Counted from the first letter of the stretch, positions 1 through 9,978 are shown. The stretch: 22,684 nucleotides of DNA from Betaproteobacteria bacterium (GCA_009918225.1 RGEP01000009.1:1-22684); one strand, 5' to 3'. The notes: generated from the letters alone by a model not told the origin. Numbers and translations are program-made.

Positions 1-116
1 TGGAGGTTTTTGGCCCTGATGTGGGTGCACATGCCCGCAGCGCCTTCGGCGTGGCCCAACTGCCCCTGGGAGCCTGCGTCGAAATTGAAATGATCGTTGA
101 GGTTGCGGCCCCTTGA
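1..116 (+). CDS. RidA-family (YjgF/L-PSP) protein, C-terminal fragment
   Basis: The reading frame is open from the left edge (first full codon at 3) to a TGA at 114-116. The 37 visible residues contain ARSAFGVAQLPLGACVEIEM, the typical C-terminal strand-helix of the RidA/YjgF/YER057c family: an Arg followed by the 'LP.GA.VEIE' motif. Members of this family hydrolyse reactive enamine/imine intermediates released by PLP enzymes in the cytoplasm, although many paralogues have other or unknown roles. Only the tail is present, so the subfamily cannot be assigned. The stop overlaps the TTG start of dsbB in a TTGA arrangement, which suggests translational coupling. The family call is fairly sure; the exact function is not. 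Confidence 0.8.
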   Translation, partial: EVFGPDVGAHARSAFGVAQLPLGACVEIEMIVEVAAP

Positions 117-646
117 CCAGCCCCGACCTCAAGCGCCAGGTCGAGCCGCTGTTTGCTCTGGTCCTTGCGCTGGCTGCCGTCGGTGCGGCCTTGGTGTCCC
201 AACACCGCTTCGACATGCAGCCCTGCCCTTGGTGTGTGCTGCAGCGCTTGATCTTCGTCCTGGGTGCTGGTGTGGCTGGATTCGAGCTGCTGATGCTGGC
301 TGTGGCCCGTAAGGGGACTCGGACGGCCTCTTGGCTGCTTGGCAGCTGCCAGTGGGCAGCCGGACTGCGGTTGCTCGTGGCCTTGACCGGCCTGGCGGCG
401 GCTCTTTGGCAACACTTCGTGGCGGCTGCACAGGCCACCTGCCAGCTCACCTGGGCCGACAGGGTGCTGGCATACACCCACCTGGATGCCCTATGGCCTG
501 ACGTGTTCCAGCCCAGGGCCAGCTGCCTGGAGGCCAAGGCCTGGATCTTGGGCGTGCCTTATGAGTTCTGGAGCGCGGCGCTGTTCGCCCTCTTGGCCCT
601 GGCGGCTGCCCATTCGCTCAAGCCTAAAGCTGCATGGAAGGCCTGA
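113..646 (+). CDS. dsbB: Disulfide bond formation protein B (DsbB)
   Basis: This 177-residue inner-membrane protein would re-oxidise periplasmic DsbA and pass the electrons to quinone. The first periplasmic cysteine pair is visible as CPWC (Cys38, Cys41), followed by the family Gln-Arg (LQR, 43-45). The second pair is Cys110 and Cys138, in the long periplasmic loop between the third and fourth membrane helices. Four hydrophobic segments lie near residues 13-30, 43-64, 73-102 and 143-168, as expected for DsbB, and the length is normal. The start is taken as TTG at 113, overlapping the preceding TGA, because the next in-frame ATG (codon 35) would remove the first helix. The 3' end overlaps the convergent GST gene by 23 bases. 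Confidence 0.93.
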   Translation: MTSPDLKRQVEPLFALVLALAAVGAALVSQHRFDMQPCPWCVLQRLIFVLGAGVAGFELLMLAVARKGTRTASWLLGSCQWAAGLRLLVALTGLAAALWQHFVAAAQATCQLTWADRVLAYTHLDALWPDVFQPRASCLEAKAWILGVPYEFWSAALFALLALAAAHSLKPKAAWKA

Positions 647-1256
647 GGGCCATCTCAGCTCGCCACCGCAAGACATGGGGATGCTCGGGCCCGGGCTTGA
701 CCTTGACGATGCGGGCGAAGTCCACGGCCACCACGGCCACGATGTCGGCGATGCTGAAGCGATCGGCCGCCAGGAAGGTGCGCCCAGCCAGTCGCTCATT
801 GAGCACCTGCACAAAGCGTTGGGTCCGCTGCACACCGCGTTGGGCCAAAGCCGGAATCTGCTCATAGTCATCCGGGCCAGATAGCGCACGGCCGGCCATG
901 GCCGCTGAGCCATTGCGAAACCCTTCGGCGATGGCCAACAAGCCTTCAAACTCCACGCGCCAGTGCCAGCTCGCAATCTCCGCTTTCTCCGCCGGCGTGC
1001 AGCCCCAAAGCGGCGGCTCAGGCGCGTAGGCTTCTGCCCAGGCTTCAATGGCCGCGTTGTCAGACAGCACCATGCCATCGTCCAGCCGCAAGGCCGGTAC
1101 GGTGCACCGCGGGTTGATCGCGCGAAACGCCGGCCCGAGTTGCTCTCGCGCAGCCAGGTTCACCTGCACCGTTTCGTGCGGGATGCCCTTTTCCGCCAGC
1201 ACGATGCGCGCACGCCGAGGGCTGGGGGCGGTAGAGCAGTCATACAAGGTGATCAA
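624..1256 (-). CDS. Glutathione S-transferase family protein
   Basis: The predicted 210-residue cytosolic protein has an N-terminal thioredoxin-fold domain (about residues 1-78) and a C-terminal helical domain. Visible marks are ITLYDCSTAPSPRR at the N-terminus, where the catalytic Ser/Cys/Tyr region lies, the cis-proline motif VPAL (53-56), and SDNAAI (65-70) in place of the usual '(E/D)S.AI' glutathione-gamma-glutamyl motif. The C-terminal half has the N-capping box region FSIADI. Substrate is unknown; such enzymes conjugate or isomerise electrophiles with glutathione. The start is TTG at 1256, chosen because GGAG (plus 1263-1266) sits six bases upstream and because a longer frame would run into parC. 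It lies 37 bases after the parC stop, so it is probably the last gene of parE-parC-gst. It overlaps the convergent dsbB by 23 bases. Confidence 0.85.
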   Translation of the reverse strand: MITLYDCSTAPSPRRARIVLAEKGIPHETVQVNLAAREQLGPAFRAINPRCTVPALRLDDGMVLSDNAAIEAWAEAYAPEPPLWGCTPAEKAEIASWHWRVEFEGLLAIAEGFRNGSAAMAGRALSGPDDYEQIPALAQRGVQRTQRFVQVLNERLAGRTFLAADRFSIADIVAVVAVDFARIVKVKPGPEHPHVLRWRAEMALRPSMQL

Positions 1257-1262
1257 GATCTT

Positions 1263-1266
1263 CTCC
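1263..1266 (-). promoter_or_regulatory. Shine-Dalgarno GGAG for the GST gene
   Basis: On the minus strand GGAG is followed by six bases and then TTG at 1256. This decides the start of the GST gene between the end of parC (1294) and its own coding region. Confidence 0.6.
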
Positions 1267-1293
1267 GTTGGGTGACGCTCGAACGTCCAGGGT

Positions 1294-3609
1294 TCAGGCC
1301 AAGGGCATGACCCGCATCGGCCGAGGGAAGCCCTCCACCTTGCGGCCCTTGCGCGCACGTTTGCCCGCATGCAGGGCCAAGGCGGCGCCTTGGAGTTTTT
1401 CTTCCTTGTCCTTGCCGCCACGGCCTTGGCCGCTGACCATCACCGCCCCGGCAAACGTACACACCGAAACCAAGGGCGACTTGGCGTCCACATCCAGGAG
1501 CGTCAGGCCACGCCCGCCGCCAGGCTGCAACTTGAGCTCATCGCGCGCAAACACCAGCAAACGCCCATCCAGTGCCAGGGCCGCCACCGCGTCGTGGGAG
1601 GGCTGCACCAGCGCCGGCGGCAAGACCTGTTCGCCTGCTTCAATCGACATGAAGGACTTGCCCCCGCGCTGGCGGCTGTGCAAGTCAGACAGGCGGGCCA
1701 ACAGGCCAAAGCCCCCCGTTCCTGCCAGCAGCAGCACCGAGTCTCCAGGGCCGGCCACATAGTGCGCCGGCTGCGTGCCGCTTTCCAGCTCAATGAAGGT
1801 TGTGATGGGTGCGCCGTCCCCACGCCCACCCGGAAGTGCCGACACCGCCACCGAATAAGCCCGGCCGTTGCTGCCCAAGACCACCAGCGCGTCCACGCTG
1901 CGGCAAGCAAAGGTGCCATACAGGGCGTCGCCGGACTTGAACTGCAGCGCGGCGGCTTCAACCTCGTGGCCCTTGAGCGACCGAACCCACCCCTTGAGGC
2001 TCACCACCACCGTCACGGGTTCATCAACCACCTTCACTTCGGCCACCGCCCGCTTGTCCGCTTGTATCAGGGTGCGGCGATCGTCGCCATAGGCCTTGGC
2101 ATCGGCCTCGATCTCCTTGACCACCGTGCGCTTGAGGGCCGCCGGGGTGGCCAGGATGTCCTCCAGCTTCTTCTGCTCCTCGCGCAGCTCCTTGAGCTCC
2201 TGCTCGATCTTGATGGCCTCCAGGCGCGCCAACTGCCGCAGTCGGATCTCCAGGATGTCCTCGGCCTGCCGATCGCTCAGCTTGAACCGCTCCATCAGCG
2301 CCGCCTTGGGCTCGTCGCTGTTGCGAATGATGCGGATCACCTCATCGATGTTCAGCAACACCAGCTGCCGGCCTTCCAGCACGTGGATGCGGTCCAGCAC
2401 CTTTGAAAGGCGGTGACGCGTGCGCCGCTCCACCGTCTGCAGGCGAAAGCCAATCCACTCCAGCAGCATCTGGCGCAGGCTCTTTTGCGTGGGGCGGCCG
2501 TCCGACCCCACCATCGTGAGGTTGATGGGCGCACTCGTTTCCAGGCTGGTGTGGGCCAGCAAGGTGGACACCAGCTCAGCCTGCTCGATCGTGCGGCTCT
2601 TGGGTTCAAACACCAGGCGAACCGGCGCGTCCTTGCTCGACTCATCGCGCACCCCATCGAGCACCGCCAAGATGGTGGTCTTGAGCTGGGTCTGCTCGCT
2701 GCTCAGGGCCTTTTTGCCCGTCTTCACCTTGGGGTTGGTGAGCTCCTCGATCTCCTCCAACACCTTCTGGGAACTGGTGCCCGGCGGCAAGGCCGTCACC
2801 ACCAGCTGCCACTGTCCGCGCGCCAGGTCTTCGATCTTCCAGCGGCATCGAACCTTGAGCGAGCCCCGGCCACCGGCGTAGGCCGCTCGGATGTCTTCGG
2901 GCGAGCTGATGATCTGACCCCCGCCGGGATAGTCCGGGCCGGGCAACAGCTCGAACAGTTCGGCATCGGCCAACTTCTCGTTTTTCAGCAGCGCCACGGT
3001 GGCAGCCGCCACCTCGCGCAGGTTGTGGCTGGGCACTTCGGTGGCCAAGCCCACCGCAATGCCGCTGGCCCCGTTGAGCAAGACAAAGGGCAGACGTGCA
3101 GGCAACAGGCGCGGCTCTTCGGTGGAGCCATCGTAGTTGGGGACGAAGTCCACCGTGCCCTCGTCGATTTCTTCCATCAACAGCCGGGTGATGGGCGACA
3201 GCCTCGCCTCGGTGTAGCGCATGGCTGCGGCGCCATCACCATCGCGGCTGCCGAAATTACCCTGGCCGTCGATCAGCGGGTAGCGCTGCGAGAAGTTCTG
3301 GGCCATGCGCACCAGGGCGTCGTAGGCGGCTTGATCGCCGTGCGGGTGGAAGCGGCCGAGCACATCGCCTACCACGCGGGCACTCTTGACTGGCTTGGCG
3401 CCATTGGCTCCAGAAAATCCCAAGCCCATCCGGGCCATGGAGTACAGGATGCGCCGCTGCACCGGCTTTTGACCATCGCACACATCGGGCAGCGCACGGC
3501 CCTTCACCACGCTTAACGCATATTCAAGGTATGCACGCTGCGCATAGGCCGCCAGGCCATCGTCTTCATCCGGCAGTTGCGCGGGGCTGAGTTCTAGTTG
3601 TTCGGACAT
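1294..3609 (-). CDS. parC: DNA topoisomerase IV subunit A (ParC)
   Basis: This 771-residue protein is the DNA breakage-reunion subunit of topoisomerase IV, which unlinks daughter chromosomes together with ParE. The catalytic tyrosine is Tyr132 in AAMRYTEARL. The quinolone-resistance region GRFHPHGDQAAYDALV spans 85-100, and the IDGQGNFGSRDGD loop follows. A long coiled-coil/tower section with LEEIEELTNPK and the ILEIRLRQLARLE helix lies in the middle. The C-terminal third (from about 500) is the DNA-wrapping beta-pinwheel, with repeats around KGWVRSLKGHE and GSNGRAYSV. It lacks a canonical GyrA box, and its pairing with parE 43 bases upstream supports ParC rather than GyrA. Gln93 and Asp97 occupy the positions of E. 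coli Ser80 and Glu84. The start is ATG at 3609; the upstream AAAGA is a weak ribosome site. Confidence 0.96.
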   Translation of the reverse strand: MSEQLELSPAQLPDEDDGLAAYAQRAYLEYALSVVKGRALPDVCDGQKPVQRRILYSMARMGLGFSGANGAKPVKSARVVGDVLGRFHPHGDQAAYDALVRMAQNFSQRYPLIDGQGNFGSRDGDGAAAMRYTEARLSPITRLLMEEIDEGTVDFVPNYDGSTEEPRLLPARLPFVLLNGASGIAVGLATEVPSHNLREVAAATVALLKNEKLADAELFELLPGPDYPGGGQIISSPEDIRAAYAGGRGSLKVRCRWKIEDLARGQWQLVVTALPPGTSSQKVLEEIEELTNPKVKTGKKALSSEQTQLKTTILAVLDGVRDESSKDAPVRLVFEPKSRTIEQAELVSTLLAHTSLETSAPINLTMVGSDGRPTQKSLRQMLLEWIGFRLQTVERRTRHRLSKVLDRIHVLEGRQLVLLNIDEVIRIIRNSDEPKAALMERFKLSDRQAEDILEIRLRQLARLEAIKIEQELKELREEQKKLEDILATPAALKRTVVKEIEADAKAYGDDRRTLIQADKRAVAEVKVVDEPVTVVVSLKGWVRSLKGHEVEAAALQFKSGDALYGTFACRSVDALVVLGSNGRAYSVAVSALPGGRGDGAPITTFIELESGTQPAHYVAGPGDSVLLLAGTGGFGLLARLSDLHSRQRGGKSFMSIEAGEQVLPPALVQPSHDAVAALALDGRLLVFARDELKLQPGGGRGLTLLDVDAKSPLVSVCTFAGAVMVSGQGRGGKDKEEKLQGAALALHAGKRARKGRKVEGFPRPMRVMPLA

Positions 3610-3652
3610 TCAGGTCTTTCAAGGGCCGTTGACGAGGCGTGGGGCTGCGATC

Positions 3653-5692
<2,040 letters not shown>

Positions 5693-5699
5693 GGGCAAG

Positions 5700-5705
5700 A
5701 TTCTA
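5700..5705 (-). promoter_or_regulatory. Putative -10 element (TAGAAT) for parE
   Basis: The minus strand reads TAGAAT, then seven bases, then the parE ATG. This spacing puts the expected transcription start on or next to the A of ATG, consistent with a leaderless transcript, and no Shine-Dalgarno sequence is present. No convincing -35 hexamer is seen 16-18 bases upstream. Confidence 0.45.
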
Positions 5706-5742
5706 GGCAGGGGTCACCTGAGCAGGCACCGGCCGAATTCGC

Positions 5743-5748
5743 GACAAT
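5743..5748 (+). promoter_or_regulatory. Putative -10 element (GACAAT) for the MFS gene
   Basis: GACAAT is followed by six bases and the MFS start codon at 5755, with no Shine-Dalgarno sequence between. Transcription would start at or within a base or two of the ATG. A -35 element is not obvious. The site is divergent from the parE -10 element, and the two lie within a 62-base intergenic region. Confidence 0.45.
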
Positions 5749-5754
5749 GCTGCG

Positions 5755-6987
5755 ATGACCCAGCTGACCGCACCGGCCGCCCCCCAGCTCAGCCTTCGTC
5801 AGGTGCTGATCTGCAGCGCCTTGATCCTGACCCTGTCCATGGGCATCCGACACGGCTTTGGGCTGTGGCTGCAGCCCATCACAGTCGAACGCGGCTGGTC
5901 GCGCGAGACCTTTGCCTTCGCATTGGCCATACAGAACATCGCCTGGGGCCTGGCGGCTCCGATCGCCGGGATGATTGCAGACCGCTACGGCGCCTACCGC
6001 GTGTTGGTCGTGGGAGGCCTGCTGTACAGCGTGGGCTTGGTGCTGATGGCCCTGTCGACATCGGGAATGGCCTTCACCGGCAGCGCGGGGCTCTTGATCG
6101 GCATGGCGCAAGCGGGCACCACCTATGCGGTGGTGTACGGTGTGATCGGCCGCAACGTGGCCCCGGAGCGGCGCAGCTGGGCCATGGGTGTGGCGGCCGC
6201 CGCGGGTTCCTTCGGCCAGTTCATGATGGTGCCTGTGGAAAGCGGCCTGATCGGCTCAATCGGCTGGCAAATGGCGCTGTTCGCCCTGGGTGCAGCGGCC
6301 TTGGCCATCATTCCGCTGTCGCTGGGCCTGCGTGAGCCCGCCAGCGCCACGGCCCCTCAAGCTGGCCAGCAAAGCATTGGCGCGGCGCTCAAAGAGGCCT
6401 TTGGCTACGGCAGTTTCAATTGGTTGATGGCGGGCTACTTTGTCTGCGGCTTTCAGGTGGTGTTCATTGGTGTGCACCTGCCCAGCTACCTCAAAGACCA
6501 AGGCCTGAGCCCCGAGGTGGCCGCCACCGCCCTGGCCTTGATCGGCCTGTTCAATGTGTTTGGCACTTATGGGTCCGGCGTGCTGGGCCAGAAGCTGCCA
6601 CGCAAGTGGATCCTGTCGAGCATTTATGGCCTGCGCTCCGTGGCCATCGTGCTCTTCCTGTGGGCGCCGCTGACACCCACCAGCGTGTACCTCTTCTCTT
6701 CGGTCATGGGCCTGCTGTGGCTGTCAACGGTTCCCCCCACCAACGCGGTGATCGCGCAGATCTTCGGGGTGCGCTACCTGTCCATGTTGGGCGGCTTTGT
6801 GTTCCTGTCTCACCAGGTGGGCTCTTTCCTGGGGGTGTGGATGGGCGGCCTGCTCTACGACGCCACCGGCAGCTATGACGTGGTGTGGTGGATCGCCGTG
6901 GCCTTGGGGGTGTTTGCGGCTCTGGCCAATATGCCGGTGCGCGATGCGCCCATCGCGCGGCCCAACCCACAGGCGCAAACGGCTTGA
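5755..6987 (+). CDS. Major facilitator superfamily transporter
   Basis: The predicted 410-residue inner-membrane protein has twelve hydrophobic segments in two halves joined by a charged central loop (about residues 190-215, containing LREPASATAPQAG). The segment GMIADRYGAYRV between helices 2 and 3 matches the MFS signature 'G..aDr.G.rr.'. The N-terminal SMGIRHGFGLWLQPI and the ERGWSRETFAFALAIQN stretch are typical of a proteobacterial group annotated loosely as monocarboxylate/oxalate-type or YbfB-like MFS carriers. The substrate cannot be deduced. The gene starts a run of same-strand genes, and a 39-residue ORF begins two bases after its stop. The ATG at 5755 is preceded by a -10-like motif rather than a ribosome site. 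Confidence 0.9.
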   Translation: MTQLTAPAAPQLSLRQVLICSALILTLSMGIRHGFGLWLQPITVERGWSRETFAFALAIQNIAWGLAAPIAGMIADRYGAYRVLVVGGLLYSVGLVLMALSTSGMAFTGSAGLLIGMAQAGTTYAVVYGVIGRNVAPERRSWAMGVAAAAGSFGQFMMVPVESGLIGSIGWQMALFALGAAALAIIPLSLGLREPASATAPQAGQQSIGAALKEAFGYGSFNWLMAGYFVCGFQVVFIGVHLPSYLKDQGLSPEVAATALALIGLFNVFGTYGSGVLGQKLPRKWILSSIYGLRSVAIVLFLWAPLTPTSVYLFSSVMGLLWLSTVPPTNAVIAQIFGVRYLSMLGGFVFLSHQVGSFLGVWMGGLLYDATGSYDVVWWIAVALGVFAALANMPVRDAPIARPNPQAQTA

Positions 6988-6989
6988 GC

Positions 6990-7109
6990 ATGACCGTGCG
7001 CATCCTGTGGGGGCTCTTGGCCTGCTCGGCATGCGCTGGGGTGTTCCTGGCCTGGCTGAACCCCCACCTGGCCCTTGAGGTGGCCACCCTGGTCCGCAGC
7101 TGTTTTTGA
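6990..7109 (+). CDS. Small hydrophobic protein, 39 residues
   Basis: An ATG two bases after the MFS stop codon opens a 39-codon frame ending with TGA at 7107-7109. The product starts TVRILWGLLACSACAGVFLA and ends in VRSCF. It has one predicted membrane helix (about residues 4-22), possibly a second weak hydrophobic stretch, and three cysteines (12, 15 and 38), two of them inside the helix. I do not recognise a named family. The tight spacing after the MFS gene and the TTGA overlap with a possible start of the next gene suggest translational coupling. It could be a small membrane partner of the transporter, or simply a short coding-like spacer. Homologues in the same position would settle this. 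Confidence 0.45.
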   Translation: MTVRILWGLLACSACAGVFLAWLNPHLALEVATLVRSCF

Positions 7110-7120
7110 GCACTTGCAGC

Positions 7121-7753
7121 ATGCACGGCACCGGTGAAGCCTCAGACTGGATACAGCGATTTGGGCCTTTGGTTCCACGCGGCGCGCGGGTCTTGGATGT
7201 GGCCTGTGGCGCAGGCCGCCACACCCGCTGGTTTTCGGCGCGGGGCGCCCAGGTCACCGCACTGGACCGCGATGCCACGGCCCTTGAGGGCCTGGATGCC
7301 CTGGCGCGGGTGGTCTGCGCCGACATCGAAAACGGACCCTGGCCCCTGGCCGGCGAAACCTTCGACGCCATCGTCATCACCAACTATCTCTGGCGCCCCT
7401 TGTGGCCGGTGTGGCTGGGCAGCTTGAAGGCAAACGGTCTGCTCTTGGTGGAAACCTTCGCCCTGGGCCATGCCAAGCTCGGGCGCCCGCGCAACCCAGA
7501 CTTCCTGCTGCGGCCGGGGGAGTTGATCGAGGTGGCCCAAAGCGCCAGCGGGACGCATGGGCACGGACTGCAGGTCCTGGCCTACGAGGACGGGCTGTTG
7601 GAGGGCACTGCTGGCCATAGTCTGGGTGCCATCAGGGGTGCCGAGCCCGGTGGTGGCGGCACGGCCAGGCGCCGGGTGCAGCGCATCGCGGCCATCAAGC
7701 CGGCGGTGCCCGACTTGGAAACCCGCGGAGATTGGCCCCTGAACCCTGGATAA
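7121..7753 (+). CDS. Class I SAM-dependent methyltransferase
   Basis: The 210-residue protein has the Rossmann-type S-adenosylmethionine-binding motif I, RVLDVACGAGRHTRWF (23-38), followed by the acidic end of the second strand (ALDRD). Motif IV is the FDAIVITNYLWRP region, which lacks a DNA-methyltransferase NPPY box. It resembles short TehB/UbiE-like cytosolic methyltransferases often found next to dapA in Burkholderiales; the acceptor molecule is unknown. The start is placed at ATG 7121. A TTG at 7106, overlapping the stop of the preceding mini-ORF, would add five residues. The stop TAA (7751-7753) lies inside a -10-like GATAAT that may serve dapA. Confidence 0.85.
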   Translation: MHGTGEASDWIQRFGPLVPRGARVLDVACGAGRHTRWFSARGAQVTALDRDATALEGLDALARVVCADIENGPWPLAGETFDAIVITNYLWRPLWPVWLGSLKANGLLLVETFALGHAKLGRPRNPDFLLRPGELIEVAQSASGTHGHGLQVLAYEDGLLEGTAGHSLGAIRGAEPGGGGTARRRVQRIAAIKPAVPDLETRGDWPLNPG

Positions 7754-7754
7754 T
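7749..7754 (+). promoter_or_regulatory. Possible -10 element (GATAAT) upstream of dapA
   Basis: GATAAT overlaps the methyltransferase stop codon and lies 50 bases upstream of the dapA ATG. No good -35 hexamer is found at 16-18 bases, so this is only a suggestion that dapA-bamC can be transcribed independently of the upstream genes. Confidence 0.3.
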
Positions 7755-7804
7755 CCGGGCTCGCCCACCGGGCAAGCCCCGTCCACCTACCCGAGCTTCC
7801 AACC

Positions 7805-8689
7805 ATGAAACCGATCACCGGCAGCATCGTCGCCCTGGTCACCCCCCTGCACGACGATGGGGCTGTCGACTACGACGGCCTGCGCCAGCTCATCGATTGG
7901 CACATCGCCGAAGGCACCAACTGCATTGGCGTGGTGGGCACCACCGGCGAATCACCGACGGTGACCGTCGAGGAACACTGCGAAATCATTCGCGTGGCCG
8001 TGGAGCAGTGTGCCGGTCGAGTGCCGGTGATGGCCGGGGCCGGCGCCAACTCCACCCATGAGGCCATCGAGCTTTCTCGCTTTGCCAAGAAGGTGGGAGC
8101 CGATTGCACGCTGCAGGTGGTGCCCTACTACAACAAGCCCACTCAGGAAGGCATCTACCGCCACTTCAAGGCCATCGCTGAAGCCGTGGACATTCCCATG
8201 GTGCTCTACAACGTGCCGGGACGAACCGTGGCCGACATGAGCGTCGAGACCACCCTGCGCTTGGCACAAGTGCCGGGCGTCATCGGCGTGAAAGAAGCCA
8301 CGGGGAACCTGGAGCGCGCCGCCTGGCTGATCCGCGAGGCGCCAGCCCACTTCCGCATCTACTCCGGTGACGACCCCACTGCGATCGCCCTGATGCTGTT
8401 GGGCGGCCATGGAAACGTGAGCGTGACGGCCAATGTGGCCCCGCGCGCCATGAGCGAGCTGTGCGCGGCGGCCATCGCCGGTGATGTCGCCCGTGCGCGG
8501 GACATCCACCTGCGCCTGCTGCCCCTGCACAAGCACCTGTTTATCGAAGCCAACCCCATCCCCGTGAAGTGGGCGCTGCACCGCATGGGCCGTTGCGGCG
8601 GTGCGATTCGCCTTCCCCTGGTCAACCTGAGTGCTGAAGCCCAGCCCACGGTGGAGCGGGCGCTGCGCGAATGCGGGCTCATTCCATGA
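7805..8689 (+). CDS. dapA: 4-hydroxy-tetrahydrodipicolinate synthase (DapA)
   Basis: This 294-residue cytosolic aldolase condenses pyruvate with aspartate-4-semialdehyde, the committed step to diaminopimelate and lysine. The Schiff-base lysine is Lys163 in GVKEATGN. The catalytic triad equivalents are Thr46 (GTTGES), Tyr109 (VPYYNKP) and Tyr135 (LYNVPGRT), and Arg140 corresponds to the aspartate-semialdehyde-binding Arg138 of E. coli, so the numbering is shifted by two throughout. The length equals the family norm. The start ATG at 7805 follows a leader without a clear Shine-Dalgarno site. The stop overlaps an in-frame ATG (8686) of bamC as ATGA. The dapA-bamC order is the same as in E. coli, where bamC was first called dapX/nlpB. 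Confidence 0.97.
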   Translation: MKPITGSIVALVTPLHDDGAVDYDGLRQLIDWHIAEGTNCIGVVGTTGESPTVTVEEHCEIIRVAVEQCAGRVPVMAGAGANSTHEAIELSRFAKKVGADCTLQVVPYYNKPTQEGIYRHFKAIAEAVDIPMVLYNVPGRTVADMSVETTLRLAQVPGVIGVKEATGNLERAAWLIREAPAHFRIYSGDDPTAIALMLLGGHGNVSVTANVAPRAMSELCAAAIAGDVARARDIHLRLLPLHKHLFIEANPIPVKWALHRMGRCGGAIRLPLVNLSAEAQPTVERALRECGLIP

Positions 8690-8757
8690 CCAACTTGGCC
8701 CCAGTGCCTTCGGCTACGTTCGGCCCTTTTCACCACCTCGATTTGTCTGCACCGCAC

Positions 8758-9978
8758 ATGACCGTTCACCTCGCACCTGTCTCTTGCACCGAAGCTGCGG
8801 TGCGTTCATCTGTCGCACGTCCGGTGCGCTGCTGCGTGGCGGTGGCGGTCGCCCTGTCCCTGGGCGGATGCTCCACGGTCGGAGGCTGGTTCGGCAGCAG
8901 CACCGGTGAGGCAGCGGGCTCGCCCGTGAACTACCGCTCCAAGGCGGTCAAGACGCCTCCCCTGGAAGTGCCCCCTGACCTCACCCAGCTCGCCCGCGAG
9001 GGCCGCTTCGCTGTTCAATCAGGCCAACCGGTCAGTGCCAGTACCTTCGGCCAACCGGGCGCGGCCGTGACTGCGGCAGCGGCGGCACCGGCGGTCACGC
9101 CCGCACAAGTGGGTTCGGTGCGCTTGGAGCGCGACGGTCAGAACCGCCGCTTGGTGACCAACCTGGCCCCTGAGGTGGTGTACGAGCGCGTGGTGGCTTT
9201 TTGGAAGGAGTCGGGTTTCAACCTGGAGATCGAACGCCCAGAAGCAGGGGTCGTGGAAACCGGATGGGCCGAAAACCGCGCGAAGCTGCCGCAAGATTTC
9301 GTGCGCAGTGTGCTCGGTCGCTTTGCCGACGGCATTTTCTCCACCGGCGAGCGCGACCGCTTTCGCACCCGCATCGAACGCCTGAGTGGCGGGGCCGGGA
9401 CCGAATTGACCGTTTCGCATCGCGGCCTGGCCGAAGCGCCGGTGGGCAACAACAAGGACCAGATCGCCTGGCAGGCCCGTCCCAGTGACCCCACCCTGGA
9501 AGCCGAAATGCTGTACCGGCTGATGGCGCGGCTGGGTGCGCCGGAGGCCGCGGTGGCGCAAGCCCGCGCGGGAGACCGCAATGCCGCCTCGCCGGTGGCC
9601 CGAAGCAATCAGCCAGCCCGCGCACGCCTCTTGCCCGACGGTCGGCTGCAGATTGACGAAGGCTTTGAACGCGCCTGGCGCACGGTGGGCGCCGGTCTGG
9701 ACCGCGGGGGCTTCACGGTGGAAGACCGTGACCGCGCTGGCGGCATCTACTTCGTGCGCTACATCGACCGCAAGGCGGCCGGCAAAGGCTGGCTGGACCG
9801 GGTGGTCGACGTGTTCCGCAGCGAGGACAGCAAGACCCGCTTGGCCCGCTACCGCATCGTCGTCAAGGGCGACTCCAACAACCAGTCGAGCTTGACGGTG
9901 CTCAATGCCAGTGGGCAGCCGGAAACCTCCGACACGGTGAAGGCCATTCGCGAGACCCTGTTGAAGGAACTGCAGTAA
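8758..9978 (+). CDS. bamC: Outer membrane assembly lipoprotein BamC (NlpB/DapX)
   Basis: This is a lipoprotein of the BAM complex that inserts beta-barrel proteins into the outer membrane. A lipobox LSLGGC follows the hydrophobic stretch CCVAVAVALSL. The mature N-terminus contains VNYRSKAVKTPPLEVPPDLT, the unstructured segment that in BamC binds BamD. Two helix-grip domains follow, the first around LVTNLAPEVVYERVVAFWKE and the second around FERAWRTVGAGLDRGGFTVED. The start is uncertain. ATG 8686 (overlapping the dapA stop) would give an unusually long signal peptide, ATG 8758 gives 406 residues, and GTG 8800 would give an ideal 24-residue lipoprotein signal. The gene ends 42 bases before a strong terminator, closing the MFS-to-bamC run. 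Confidence 0.9.
   Translation: MTVHLAPVSCTEAAVRSSVARPVRCCVAVAVALSLGGCSTVGGWFGSSTGEAAGSPVNYRSKAVKTPPLEVPPDLTQLAREGRFAVQSGQPVSASTFGQPGAAVTAAAAAPAVTPAQVGSVRLERDGQNRRLVTNLAPEVVYERVVAFWKESGFNLEIERPEAGVVETGWAENRAKLPQDFVRSVLGRFADGIFSTGERDRFRTRIERLSGGAGTELTVSHRGLAEAPVGNNKDQIAWQARPSDPTLEAEMLYRLMARLGAPEAAVAQARAGDRNAASPVARSNQPARARLLPDGRLQIDEGFERAWRTVGAGLDRGGFTVEDRDRAGGIYFVRYIDRKAAGKGWLDRVVDVFRSEDSKTRLARYRIVVKGDSNNQSSLTVLNASGQPETSDTVKAIRETLLKELQ

Noticed and set aside
2413..3516. A 367-codon plus-strand frame over parC
   Set aside because: Shadow of parC with His/Gln-rich, unstructured translation.
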